DNA of 64,000 bases from Phycisphaerae bacterium RAS2. Lineage in GTDB: Bacteria; Planctomycetota; Phycisphaerae; UBA1845; UTPLA1. Under the pieces are notes generated by a model. That model was not told the DNA's origin and searched no databases. It worked only from the letters and a program-made list of their open reading frames with translations. Positions 17,670 to 26,300 of this stretch are shown in pieces. A program made the translations under genes and the position numbers. Within the stretch, counting starts at the first letter, position 1. Each line of letters opens with the position of its first letter. The DNA lies in assembly GCA_007753915.1 (NCBI GenBank), contig CP036352.1, positions 2,170,001 through 2,234,000 of the forward strand. The letters are read 5' to 3'.

Positions 17670-17882
17670 TCATGTGTCTTGAAATCGCAGCAGCGCCTTC
17701 AAATCCTCTTCCGTAGGCTCTCGGCCCAAACCCTCGCGATACCGCTCCACGATGCTCGCTCGCACGTGGTCCGGCATATCGCTCGGCTTCTCGAACCGGA
17801 TACCGATGACCTCAAGCTCATCCAAGTAATCGAGAGCCGGGTCGCCAAGCACCCCACCCTCGCACGATTGCCACCAACCCAC
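17670..17882 (-). CDS. Small acidic protein with N-terminal GWW (70 aa), unknown
   Basis: A GTG start at 17882 is chosen because GGAGGTG precedes it by about 6 bases; the frame also runs back to a TTG at 17897. The product starts MGWWQSCEGG and continues with an acidic segment (LGDPALDYLDELE) and a C-terminal helical part (EDLKALLRFQDT). Short proteins beginning with Gly-Trp-Trp are familiar to me from planctomycete genomes, where they remain uncharacterised. It lies about 100 bases upstream of the 246-residue protein on the same strand. Confidence 0.6.
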   Translation of the reverse strand: MGWWQSCEGGVLGDPALDYLDELEVIGIRFEKPSDMPDHVRASIVERYREGLGREPTEEDLKALLRFQDT

Positions 17883-17899
17883 ATAAATCACCTCCAATC

Positions 17900-19475
17900 A
17901 AAGAAAACCTCATGAGTCATTTCGGCCCAGGTCCTGCGCGTGGAACATCCACGCGGCAGCCCAGGCCGCTTAAACCACATCGCATTGCACTACCTCCTCG
18001 CTGCCGTCGCGCAGCCGGGCGCGCCGTCTGTATTCCAGATCGGCCCCCGCCCAATACATACGCGTAGCGCAGCAAAAACCTCCGGCGAATCCTGGATACA
18101 CCTCCAGTGTTCGCCGTCATTCCGCCATCAAAAGACGACTCACGTCCCCGTGAGACCTCTTTCGATCGCAGCATCGTCCTTCCCAGGAACCGGCCGGCGG
18201 GCAGGCGCAATTCGCCTGCCGCGCCGACCGCACGCTTCAAGATGAAAATGACCCGTCACCGCTTTCGTTGTCGTTTATCCCCGGCACCACCCGTAAGGAC
18301 ACCAACGGCGCACCACTGCCTTGCAGTGCCTCCGCTCCGCTCCCGCGGACTTCTACTTGCGGCACTCTCCCAGACTACGGCCTTTGAATCACCCGCCTGA
18401 CTTGGCGGACACCGGGCACCACCCCGGCAGCCACAGTCCTTCCCCGGTTATTGATAGTCGTTGCACAATCGGTCACGTCGGTAGGGCCGGTTCAGGCCCG
18501 GTCCGGCAGCGTATGTCCGAGGCTCCCGCCCCGGCATAGTTTCCATCCGCACAAGCGCGGACGATTTCGAGGTCCAGAATACAGAAGCTGACCCCTACCC
18601 TTCGCTGCGGGATATTCCCTGTTCGGCACCGTCTCCGATTGCACTGACCGGCAAGGGCTTGATGCCCCGTTCATCGTTGAGCTTTTCATGATCTGTCTTT
18701 GTTCGACAGAATCCCGAGTCTGAATCATGACCCGGTTCCGCGTGTCGCCACGCGGAAACTCCCGACGCCGGCAAACGTTGAACGAACCTGACGGGATTTG
18801 CACCCGAATTGCCTTTCGGCTTTGGTCCGGACCCCGCCTGGGGGATTACGCCGCGAGCGCGGCATCACCCCTTCGACCATCACGGCCCGCCTTGCGGCAG
18901 GTCTGTCCCGGTCGCCCGATTTCCAGTTGCACTATGGGATAGAACTACAGGATTGCTCCAACGAACTACTTCGCAGGGATTACTCTGTAGAGCCTCCCTC
19001 GAACCGGACGAGCCACTCTCGTGGCATCCGGCTCTACGGGTCGTGGGCCCTGACGGCTGGTGAGGCGCGTCCCCTTAGTCCCGATGGTGAGTCGGGATTT
19101 ACCGGGCGGCCCACGCCCATCTTAAAGCGTCAGATACGCGGTTTGCGTTCCTGACAGCCGCGGGATGGTGGTCCCGCTTGGGAACCACCATAGCGCGGTC
19201 TCGAGGTGCGAATCAAATGCCGTTCGGATGGCCCCCGTCGTGCCGGCCTATGCATGTCAGGCTGTTCGCCCGGCCACCTCGCAAAGATGGAGCGGGGCGG
19301 CGTCCGACCGCCAACCCAGGGGGGAGTTATGTTCGGCCGGAGCCTTTTCGGAATCCCGCCTTACAGTTTCCTAGCCCCGCCCCATCGTCAATCGCGCGAT
19401 GTCCATGTTCTCTGGCTCGCTCTGCCAGAGGGCGATCTCCCGCGGACCAAGAGTGCGGCCGACGCACGAAGCGCA
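17900..19475. other. Gene-poor, hairpin-rich region with a group II intron remnant
   Basis: No convincing protein gene lies here: the frames are short, overlap on both strands and look like random high-GC openings. The DNA is full of strong inverted repeats, for example CTCACG/CGTGAG near 18150, GCAGGCG/CGCCTGC near 18215, GCCGCG/CGCGGC near 18855 and GGTGGTCCC/GGGaACCACC near 19166-19188. One hairpin pair is recognisable as group II intron domains V and VI on the minus strand (18975-19033). The rest may be intron domain I-IV remnants or another structured RNA; I cannot fold it reliably by eye. Confidence 0.5.
18975..19033 (-). ncRNA. Group II intron domains V and VI (intron remnant or ORF-less intron)
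   Basis: Read on the minus strand, bases 19033-19000 form a 34-nt hairpin with the layout of intron domain V. The lower stem is GAGCCGGA with UCCGGUUC, a 2-nt CG bulge follows, and the upper stem GCCAC/GUGGC is capped by a GAGA (GNRA) tetraloop. The AGC triad is present. One U-U mismatch sits where U-A is usual. Immediately 3' a second hairpin (18997-18975) with GGGA/UCCC and CUCU/AGAG arms leaves unpaired adenines on its 3' side, as the branch-point domain VI should. No reverse transcriptase gene is present upstream, so mobility would need a protein in trans, or the intron is dead. Confidence 0.7.
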
Positions 19476-20078
19476 TTACGGTACGAGCTCGGGCCCCCCG
19501 TCCACGCGTCTGATGTAGAACGCAAGAAGTCCGTCCATATCAAAACTGGCGAAGTCGCGCTGCACATCCCAGGCGACGGCCATGATGGGAATCTGAAGTC
19601 CGGGATAGCGCGTGATCACGATTTTTTTGTTTCCGAACTGACTTGGCGGAGTCTGATCAAACAACGCCTGAAGGTCGTCGAGGAAGGCGGAGTCGCAATC
19701 CCCGCTGCAATCGTAGAGCACGACCACGTACCCGTGCTCCAGGTTATGCACCCACCGTTCCGGCCCGAGCGCATCTTCGTAGAATCCGGCTGGAACCGGC
19801 GCAACGCCCGCTGCGGAGTAATGCGGCCCCGACGCGGGAGGGTTCGTGCGATACGTAACGACCGTGCCGACGGGGACGTGGGTCGCGCCCTCATTGGGGA
19901 CACATCGGTCCCCGGAAGCGTCTGGCACACACGTGACGGTATCACAGGCACTCTGTGCCACGATCAAGAGGCCTATGGCACAAAGCGGCAAAGAGTTGAG
20001 CGACCGAACGAAACGCTCAGCCCTCGTCTTCCGGTTGTGGCGGATGACTTCTACTGATCCCATCCCTTCAAATAGCAT
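19476..20078 (-). CDS. DUF3105-like lipoprotein
   Basis: About 200 residues with a lipoprotein signal (LLIVAQSAC) after a basic N-terminus; an internal ATG (MGSVEV) may be the true start. The mature part carries a His-rich pattern typical of DUF3105: VPVGTVVTYRTNPPASGPHY, then ERWVHNLEHGYVVVLYDC and ITRYPGL. The paired HY/HNLEHG motifs suggest metal binding. It ends the minus-strand metal operon, 24 bases downstream of the putative selenoprotein. Function unknown; a periplasmic metal-handling role fits the neighbours. The N-terminal start is uncertain. Confidence 0.75.
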   Translation of the reverse strand: MLFEGMGSVEVIRHNRKTRAERFVRSLNSLPLCAIGLLIVAQSACDTVTCVPDASGDRCVPNEGATHVPVGTVVTYRTNPPASGPHYSAAGVAPVPAGFYEDALGPERWVHNLEHGYVVVLYDCSGDCDSAFLDDLQALFDQTPPSQFGNKKIVITRYPGLQIPIMAVAWDVQRDFASFDMDGLLAFYIRRVDGGPELVP

Positions 20079-20102
20079 TTTGCGTACCTCCCGCCGTGAA
20101 AA

Positions 20103-20849
20103 TTACTCTTTTCGCCTATCAGTCGGCGCTTGAGGCAGAGCGGAAAGCGACCGCTTGAGTCGCTCAATCTGCCCGACCGTGAGAATGGACTCAGTGCGCT
20201 TGGCGACCACATCGGCAAACTGCCTGAAACGTCCCGACCAGTCAGTTTTGCCCGGATCCTTCGGATCTTCCGAAGCAGTCCGGTTGACAAGCCTGTCCCA
20301 TTCCTCCTCAGCAACCTCGGTGAGCTTTTCGGCTTTCGCTTTCTCGATCCGCTCTTCTTGAACGAACTCCGCCACGCGGCGCAAGGCAAGGGTGCGAAAC
20401 TCAATAGCAGATAGCTCTCCGACTCGCTCGGCCGCACGCCACTCTTCTTTGTCGAGCGCCCGCTTGACTTCTTTACCGGTCAACCGAACGGGCTTTCGCG
20501 TACCGACAGCTAGCACTTTCAGTAGCCGTCCGGCAACCTCTTCCCGATCTGCCGCAGAAGAGACTGTAGCCCGAATCAGGCGGCCGCTTCGGTTTGCGAA
20601 TGCTTTTTCGACGCCATCAACCTTTTCTAGTTGCGCCATCACGGGCGCAAGTCGGTGGCCTCAGCCGAGGCCCCGGACCGCACCTCAGGTGAATCCCTCG
20701 ACCTTGAACACGAGTTGTCGCTGGCCATCGGTCGTATTGTCATCCTCGCTCTCCGCTACAGTACCCGCACCAAAGGTTTGGGGATGAGAGCAACTTGCAA
20801 GGACGGGCAAGAGCACGGACAAGCAGGAGATAAAGTCACACCGCCGCAT
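20103..20849 (-). CDS. HMA-like lipoprotein with two in-frame UGA codons: candidate selenoprotein
   Basis: Read through two TGA codons (20687-20685 and 20663-20661), one frame gives a coherent 248-residue protein. A lipoprotein signal (LLPVLASC) leads into FKVEGFT-U-GAVRGLG-U-GHRLAPV, then an HMA-type beta-alpha-beta unit (LEKVDGVEKAF, GRLIRATVSS) and a C-terminal helical domain (VGELSAIEFRTLALRRV). Both UGAs fall where metal-binding Cys is expected. I recall this family as heavy-metal-associated (seleno)proteins. Hairpins of bacterial SECIS type follow each UGA. The ATG at 20849 has GGAG six bases upstream. If selenocysteine is not inserted, only a 54-residue fragment, or a protein from GTG 20642, could be made. 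The selenium machinery genes are not in the window. Confidence 0.78.
20631..20650 (-). promoter_or_regulatory. Putative bacterial SECIS hairpin after the second UGA
   Basis: On the minus strand a perfect 7-bp stem (TTGCGCC with GGCGCAA) closes a 6-base loop CGUGAU. The stem begins 10 bases after the UGA at 20663-20661, so the loop starts 17 bases after it. That lies within the usual bacterial SECIS range, and a G stands in the first two loop positions. SelB binding is inferred. Confidence 0.6.
20657..20672 (-). promoter_or_regulatory. Putative SECIS-like hairpin after the first UGA
   Basis: A perfect 6-bp stem (GGCCTC with GAGGCC) with loop GGCU begins 12 bases after the first UGA (20687-20685). 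Its 3' side contains the second UGA. Spacing fits a bacterial SECIS, but the loop is small, so support is weaker than for the second hairpin. Confidence 0.45.
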
Positions 20850-20906
20850 CAGAAGCTCCGTCGAAATCAAATACAACTCCCGAAACGCCACGGCAGCGTC
20901 TCGCGC

Positions 20907-22121
20907 TCATTTCGTCGGCTCAACGAACGCGCCGCCATAGCCGGCCTTTTCCAGCGCGGCGAGGATCTCCTCACGCGGAACCGAACCGCGGGCTTCGATG
21001 CCCACGACCGCCTGTCCCCTGGGAAAGTCCACTTGCACGGCGAGGACGCCAGGCACACTTCGAATGGCCTTTTCGACATGGCCAGCACAACCTTCGCACG
21101 TCATACCCTCTACGCGGATCATCGCCCGCTGCATCTTGGCTGTGACCGCGCTCCCGTTGCCGGTTCCCATTAGCAATCCCACGTACTTGGGGAAGAAGAG
21201 AAAGGCGACCACCAGGACCGTCACAACCCACAGCATGACCTTATTCAAAGCCATCACGCCAAAGCGCCGCTTACCGCCTGGGGCACAACAGCCCTCAAAC
21301 TCTCTCGGCTGTCCGGCACAACAATCGTCCCCATCACCGCCATCCACTCGTGAGACTGGCCCGCCTGCGTGGCTCGGACGATACGTGAAGTAGAACGCTG
21401 CTCCCAGAAAAGCGAACGTGATCACGATGAAGGCCGGACGATACGCTTCGAGCGTCGAGGCAACGCCCGCGCCCGAGACGCCCACGGCCAGCAGCACTAG
21501 CGGCAGCCAGCAGCAACTGGAGGCCACGATGGCCGAGACCAACGTGCCGATCTTGGCGACCTTCTCGCTGGAACTTCCTGAGGACGGTGAAGGGCGAGGC
21601 AACCGAGCTTGTGGCTCAGTGATACCCAACTCCTGTGTGGCAGTTTTGATGCCCTTGGCCACGCTGCCCAGACAGCAGGCTCCCGACGGGTTCGTGATTT
21701 CGCAAGTGCAGCCGGGGTCCTCCATCTTGCGTCGGATATCCTCCAAGGCGTCGGAACGGCCCGTGGTGGCAAGCTCCTGCTTGATGCTCGCGACCGAATG
21801 CCCGAAACAGTAGCACAGCGGCCGGTCGCCGACGCGCTCCTTGACACCCACGGCTACCTTCAACTGGGACTTCGTAAAGGTGGTTCCGGTCTCCTCGGCG
21901 AAATACACCACGTCACATTCCGCTGATTCGCAGAATCGCCAGCCGGTATCCTGTGTGACCGGCTTGCAGCCTCCCTCGGACTCGGAACATGCGCATTGGG
22001 CGTCAGCCACCGCGTCGCGGTGCTCATCCTTAAGCAGCGAATGCAGGGTCAGCGCGCTGACCCGCTTGCCCTTCTTACCGCAGCGGGGACAAATCAGCCG
22101 TCTCTCGATGGTTGTTTGCAC
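20907..22121 (-). CDS. CopZ-like / MerT / MerP fusion, mercuric or heavy-metal transporter
   Basis: A 404-residue three-part protein. Residues 1-150 are Cys-rich with a zinc-ribbon start (ICPRCGKKGKRV) and later Cys motifs, resembling the N-terminal zinc-binding part of CopZ-type metallochaperones. Residues 190-320 form a MerT-like membrane unit with the vicinal pair SSCCWLPLVLL and three or four helices. Residues 335-404 are a MerP-type HMA domain with the canonical GMTCEGCAGHV. MerTP takes up Hg(II) for reduction. No merA reductase is seen here. It lies downstream of the DF protein and Cys-rich peptide, and 57 bases before the start of the selenoprotein candidate. Mercury specificity is inferred. 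Confidence 0.85.
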   Translation of the reverse strand: MQTTIERRLICPRCGKKGKRVSALTLHSLLKDEHRDAVADAQCACSESEGGCKPVTQDTGWRFCESAECDVVYFAEETGTTFTKSQLKVAVGVKERVGDRPLCYCFGHSVASIKQELATTGRSDALEDIRRKMEDPGCTCEITNPSGACCLGSVAKGIKTATQELGITEPQARLPRPSPSSGSSSEKVAKIGTLVSAIVASSCCWLPLVLLAVGVSGAGVASTLEAYRPAFIVITFAFLGAAFYFTYRPSHAGGPVSRVDGGDGDDCCAGQPREFEGCCAPGGKRRFGVMALNKVMLWVVTVLVVAFLFFPKYVGLLMGTGNGSAVTAKMQRAMIRVEGMTCEGCAGHVEKAIRSVPGVLAVQVDFPRGQAVVGIEARGSVPREEILAALEKAGYGGAFVEPTK

Positions 22122-22169
22122 GTAATCGAGACTCCTTGAAAGACACGAAATCCGCGCGTGACGGTCGTG

Positions 22170-22277
22170 TCAGCAGCCCGAGCAGGTCGGACAGCAGGCC
22201 ACCACGCAGCAGGTCAGCACGGCAAGAATCATCAATAGTGAGTGCAGGGTCGCGAGTGCTCGACTTGCACGCATCAT
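22170..22277 (-). CDS. 35-residue Cys-rich hydrophobic peptide
   Basis: The ATG at 22277 overlaps the stop of the DF-family gene (CCATGATG), so coupled translation is likely. The peptide has a basic start (MMRASRALATLH), a hydrophobic stretch (LLMILAVL) and six cysteines in the last 13 residues (TCCVVACCPTCSGC). It could be a membrane-anchored metal-binding peptide. Too short for a family match; support is the overlap, the operon position and the composition. Confidence 0.55.
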   Translation of the reverse strand: MMRASRALATLHSLLMILAVLTCCVVACCPTCSGC

Positions 22278-22609
22278 GGGCAGCACCCGAGTTTGGCGGC
22301 GGACTTTGAGCCGGGTTTCTGCATGCTCGCGGCACCGCAGCAAGACGGCGCGGGCTGCGCCGAGGACCCGTACATCCGGCAACTGAGGGCGTAGTCCGTC
22401 CGGCTTTGGGCGCCCGGCTCTACGTCAACGTCGTTCACCCGTACACTCGGCGAACCAAGAAACCGCAACCGATGGGCGTCTTCCGGCGAGCGCACCTCGA
22501 TCTCGTCGATTTGAGCCTGAACGCCGAGATCGCGCAGAACCTCTCGACAAAGAGCCACAGCAGGCCTGTGGTTTGGACATCCCTCAAAATAAAGAACTTC
22601 AATCCGCAT
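22274..22609 (-). CDS. DF-family thioredoxin-like protein (Cys form of a selenoprotein family)
   Basis: A 111-residue protein starting MRIEVLYFEGCPNH, a thioredoxin-like beta strand followed by an active-site Cys. It matches what is annotated as the DF family (seleno)protein, where this Cys is often selenocysteine; here it is Cys. The segment LGSPSVRVNDVDVEPGA is the expected cis-Pro region. The C-terminus is Cys-rich (PSCCGAASM, LGCCP). It is the first gene after the MerR-type promoter. Start at ATG 22609 is chosen since the family begins there, although the frame extends upstream. A redox or metal-transfer role in mercury handling is inferred. Confidence 0.75.
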   Translation of the reverse strand: MRIEVLYFEGCPNHRPAVALCREVLRDLGVQAQIDEIEVRSPEDAHRLRFLGSPSVRVNDVDVEPGAQSRTDYALSCRMYGSSAQPAPSCCGAASMQKPGSKSAAKLGCCP

Positions 22610-22717
22610 CGCGTACCGTCTGTCAAAGCTGAATGCTCCCTTACGAGCGCATGTCAATATGGGCTGCGACTCGCTGCCACGCCCACTTGGGCAGCCAGAC
22701 AGGAACCATTCATCCCG

Positions 22718-22751
22718 ATTGTAGACCTTGCACCTTGATTCAATGTCAAGG
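22718..22751 (-). promoter_or_regulatory. MerR-type promoter-operator with 20-bp spacer
   Basis: On the minus strand TTGACA (22749-22744) and TACAAT (22723-22718) are 20 bases apart, the over-long spacer that MerR activators correct. A dyad CCTTGA-N7-TCAAGG (22733-22751) covers the -35 element and the start of the spacer. It lies between the merR stop and the DF gene, so it should drive the metal operon when MerR binds its metal. Confidence 0.75.
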
Positions 22752-22763
22752 AGATTTCTTCCG

Positions 22764-23213
22764 TCATCCGCGCGCGGAGGAGGCGCGGCGTTTGCCGGAT
22801 ACTGCAGGCGACGCAACTCTAAGCGCGTCAAGGAGTTGGCAGCGTTTCGTGGACTTCGATCTGCGACACAAGGCAAGAGACTTGGTCAATACTGCATCGA
22901 CGTGTCGGAGGTCCTTCATCCGTTGGCGAACATCAGCCAGCCGTTGTTCGATAAGGCTTTGCACATCGGCACACGCTCCAACTTCGCCGTCATGAAAGCT
23001 CAGAAGCCTGTCGATGTCGTGAAGCGTAAAGCCCGTGGCCTGGGCGGCCCGGATGAACCGAAGCCGCTCTACACAATCTTTCCCGTAAAGGCGGTAGTTG
23101 CCCGCGCTTCGAGCGTCCGGAGATAAGAGGCCCCGCCGCTCGTAGAACCGAATCGTCGAGGTTCTGATGCCGGCGTCCGCCGCCAACTCGCCAATCGTTA
23201 ATTGATCAGGCAT
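22764..23213 (-). CDS. MerR-family metal-responsive regulator
   Basis: A 149-residue regulator from ATG 23213 (MPDQLTIGELA). The winged helix-turn-helix is clear (IGELAADAGIRTSTIRFYERRGLL, then NYRLYGKDCVERLRFI). A long dimerisation helix follows, with cysteines at ACADVQ, SLALCRR and KRCQLL that could bind metal. The pattern is closer to the Zn/Cd/Hg branch than to organic-ligand sensors. Its stop is 13 bases from the dyad of the MerR-type promoter, so regulator and operon point the same way. The exact metal cannot be read from the sequence. Confidence 0.88.
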   Translation of the reverse strand: MPDQLTIGELAADAGIRTSTIRFYERRGLLSPDARSAGNYRLYGKDCVERLRFIRAAQATGFTLHDIDRLLSFHDGEVGACADVQSLIEQRLADVRQRMKDLRHVDAVLTKSLALCRRSKSTKRCQLLDALRVASPAVSGKRRASSARG

Positions 23214-23309
23214 GACCAAGACGTACCGAACCCCTGCCGGCAATTCAAGTTTCGCCACCAGAGCGCTCGTCAATGTTCTATGCAGTTCGAGCGCCCCACG
23301 TCAGACCCC

Positions 23310-26300
23310 TCATGCTATCCCAATTGAGTTGCCGTTAGAGCATTCGTCTGATGTAGTGTCTCGGACCGCCCGGTGATGTTCAAGCACACGCGACACCGCC
23401 CAAGGGGCATCCTCCTGGAGCGCAAACCACCGCCGCTTATACCCTACGATCTCCTCCGACAGGCCGTAGCGGCGGAGTTCTTCGCGGTTCGCGGGCACGC
23501 CGTTGAGGACGAGTTCCACGACCTCGTCACCGGCAATCCGCGCCATCATCAGCCGCCAGCCATTGTCAAGCTCGATTATCGCCCCGCCGGCCAGCAGGTC
23601 AAGGATTTCGCTAGGTATCGCCTTGGCCAGTGGGGTGCCGATGCCGAGTCGCTGCTTGACGCCCGGCACATCTGACGGGCTCAGGTTCAAACCTACCAGG
23701 GCAGTGCCGTCCGCAAGAACGGCCCGAGCGATCTTCACGCTCTGGATTCCTGACGCGCCCATGACACGATCGTAGATGGGGAAGATGGCGCCGCTCAGAA
23801 TGTGAAACCGCTGGGCCTCCGTCGCCGGAGTCTTGCCGTATTCCGCATCCCACCAAGCGCTGGCGTCGTCGCGTTCCACCGGCTCGTACTTCTCGGCCAG
23901 CTCGCACCGCTCCAGGCCGCGACGCGGGCCTTTCACGCCCGTGAGCAGCACTTCGCCAGGTCGCGTGTCGTTGTGTGCCGACACGGCGTAGATTCGGCCG
24001 CTTCGCTTGTTTCGATAGAATCCCTCACCTGCGAAACTCCCGGCGGCTTCCGCGAACGTGTGGCGCAGCACGTCCACTTCGCCCTCCAATTCGTGCAGCG
24101 TCGTCCGAGCGCCGGAAGCCGTATCCACAAAGAGCGTTTGCGGCTCTGCCACACTTCGCAAGTCGCGGGCCTTTATCTCTTCCACGCCGAAGTCGAACGC
24201 TCCCGCTCGCTTCGCGGCCTCCACCGCCTCCACATAACGCTCATAGAAGAGTTCAAAGAATCGGTTCTGCTTCTCGACGTGGAGCACCATGATCCGGTTC
24301 AAGAATTGCTCGACGTTTCCGGAGTAGCTTTCCCGCACGGCCGTCTTTTCCTTGTTCAGCACACCCATTCGCTCCAGGTCCACCATGCCGATTCCAAAAG
24401 CCGCGTGCTCGTTTCGCTCGACCTGCCTGTAGAGCAGCGTGAGTGCGGCCTTGCCGTACTCGTCCGTCACGTCCTCCGGTCGAAACAGCTCGCCGGAGAG
24501 CGATTGCCGCTCACCCTTCGTCAACGCTCCGAGCGCCGCAAGCCGTTTCGACACGGCGTTGACCAGCCGCTTCTGTCCGGCCAGGTTAAGAAGCGCAAGC
24601 CGGATGATCGGCGCGCTCGTTTGATTCGAGCGATGGACTCGGCCAAACGCCTGCATTTGCTGGTCGGCGGACCACGAGAGCTGAAAAGCGTAGAACGCAC
24701 GCCGCTCCTGATTCTCTGCCGTCACATCCGCATGAACGCTGATGCCCGTTGCCCCTGCCCCGGAGAGAACGGCGAGCCGTTTTTGCCCATTCTGAAAGAG
24801 TCGGGTCTCGTACTCGTTCAGTTGCCGCCGATGAACGCCGTGCAGTTTTCGCCGGACGTATCGGCCATGCTCCCACCGATGCGTCCGACCGCTGATCTCG
24901 GAAACGTTTTCGACGCCGAAGTGAGCCACGAGCGCATCCATCGGGTTGTGCGGAAAGTCGAGGTCCGCCACCTTGTCCAGCAGTTCTTTTTGACGCCGAA
25001 GGTTCTCGCGGTTTATCTCGGGGTTCCCCGCCGCATCCGTGACGCGGACGCAAATCACGTTTCCGGTCACCGGATCGGTTTCCTCCCGGTACTGATAGAT
25101 CGGGAACTGCTTCTCGATGAGCTGGACGATCATCTCTCGTGGTGTCGCATCCAATTCGTTCAGCTCCAGGCCCTGTGCACGGGCGTCCCGCACCTTTCGG
25201 TCCGCTTGCGCTTCCCCTGTATTGAAGAGGCTCACGACGACGGAGCGGCCCGACGCGAGATCTTTTTCGATTTCCGGGATCACGTCCGGCAACGTGTAGG
25301 CCATCATGAGTTGAAGAAAGAACCGCTGCTGGGCGGAGTAGAACTGAGCGTAGCGGCCACCGTTTCGTTTTTGACAGGCGTTTTGTTCGCCGGCCTCGAA
25401 TGCGATGAGGAGTTCCGCCCAGAGGTCGGAAATCTCATCGTACTGCCGCTTTTCGGGTTCCGTGAGCCGGTGAAGGAGCGGTTCATACTCGACCGCACTT
25501 TCGGGAACGATGCTCCCGTCCACCCGCCGTGTCGGTCCGTAGCTGATCGTCCGCGACAGGTACGTCCCGACAGCCTTGAGGTCGCGGCAGAGCATCTCCA
25601 TCGCTGCCACTCCGCCCCGTTCCATCGCCACGAGGAAAGCCGGGAAATCTGCAAACGGTGCTCCCTCGCCCCAGAGGCCAAGCCGTTCGTACGGTGCCAT
25701 GTGCCGGGCTTCTGTCGCTCCGGTCGCACTGAAGTAGCGGACGCGGGCTCTGGGAAACATCCGCTGGAGCGCAATGCCCATGTTGCCTCGAAGCGTCCCC
25801 TCATCCAAAGTGGTCTTTCCCCCATGCGGGGATGTCGCCGCGTTTTTCATCAGATGAGCCTCGTCGAAGGCGATCGCGCCGACGAAGTCCGGTCCAAGCC
25901 AATCGGTGAGCTGCTTGAAGCGTTGCCGCTCCCCGTCGAAATCCGTCGCCAGCATTGTGTACGTCGTGAAGAGCACTCCGGAGTCGCCGAGGATGGGGGT
26001 TGTCGGTTTCGACTGTGCCTGGTGGATCAATCGAAGCGGAAGGCCGATAGCGCTTCGGTCACGCTCCGCGTCGGCGAAGAGTTGATGCGAGGCCGAAACG
26101 TGAATATGCTTCCGCCGGCCCCGTTCGAGTTGATCGTAGATGAAGGCATAGATTTCACGGCCCTTGCCAATCCCCGTGCCGTCGCCGTTCCAGTGACCTT
26201 TCCGGGCGCCATCTGGAAGAATCACCTCCGTCGCCTGCCCGGCGTAGATCACGTCTTCGAGCTGAATGTCCGAGACTCGACCCTCGACGATGAGGTCCCG

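Noticed and set aside
17112-17915. 267-codon plus-strand frame
   Set aside because: Antisense to the 246-residue protein and the GWW protein, both with better codon and start support.
19206-20057. 283-codon plus-strand frame
   Set aside because: Antisense to the DUF3105 lipoprotein and into the structured region; no motif.
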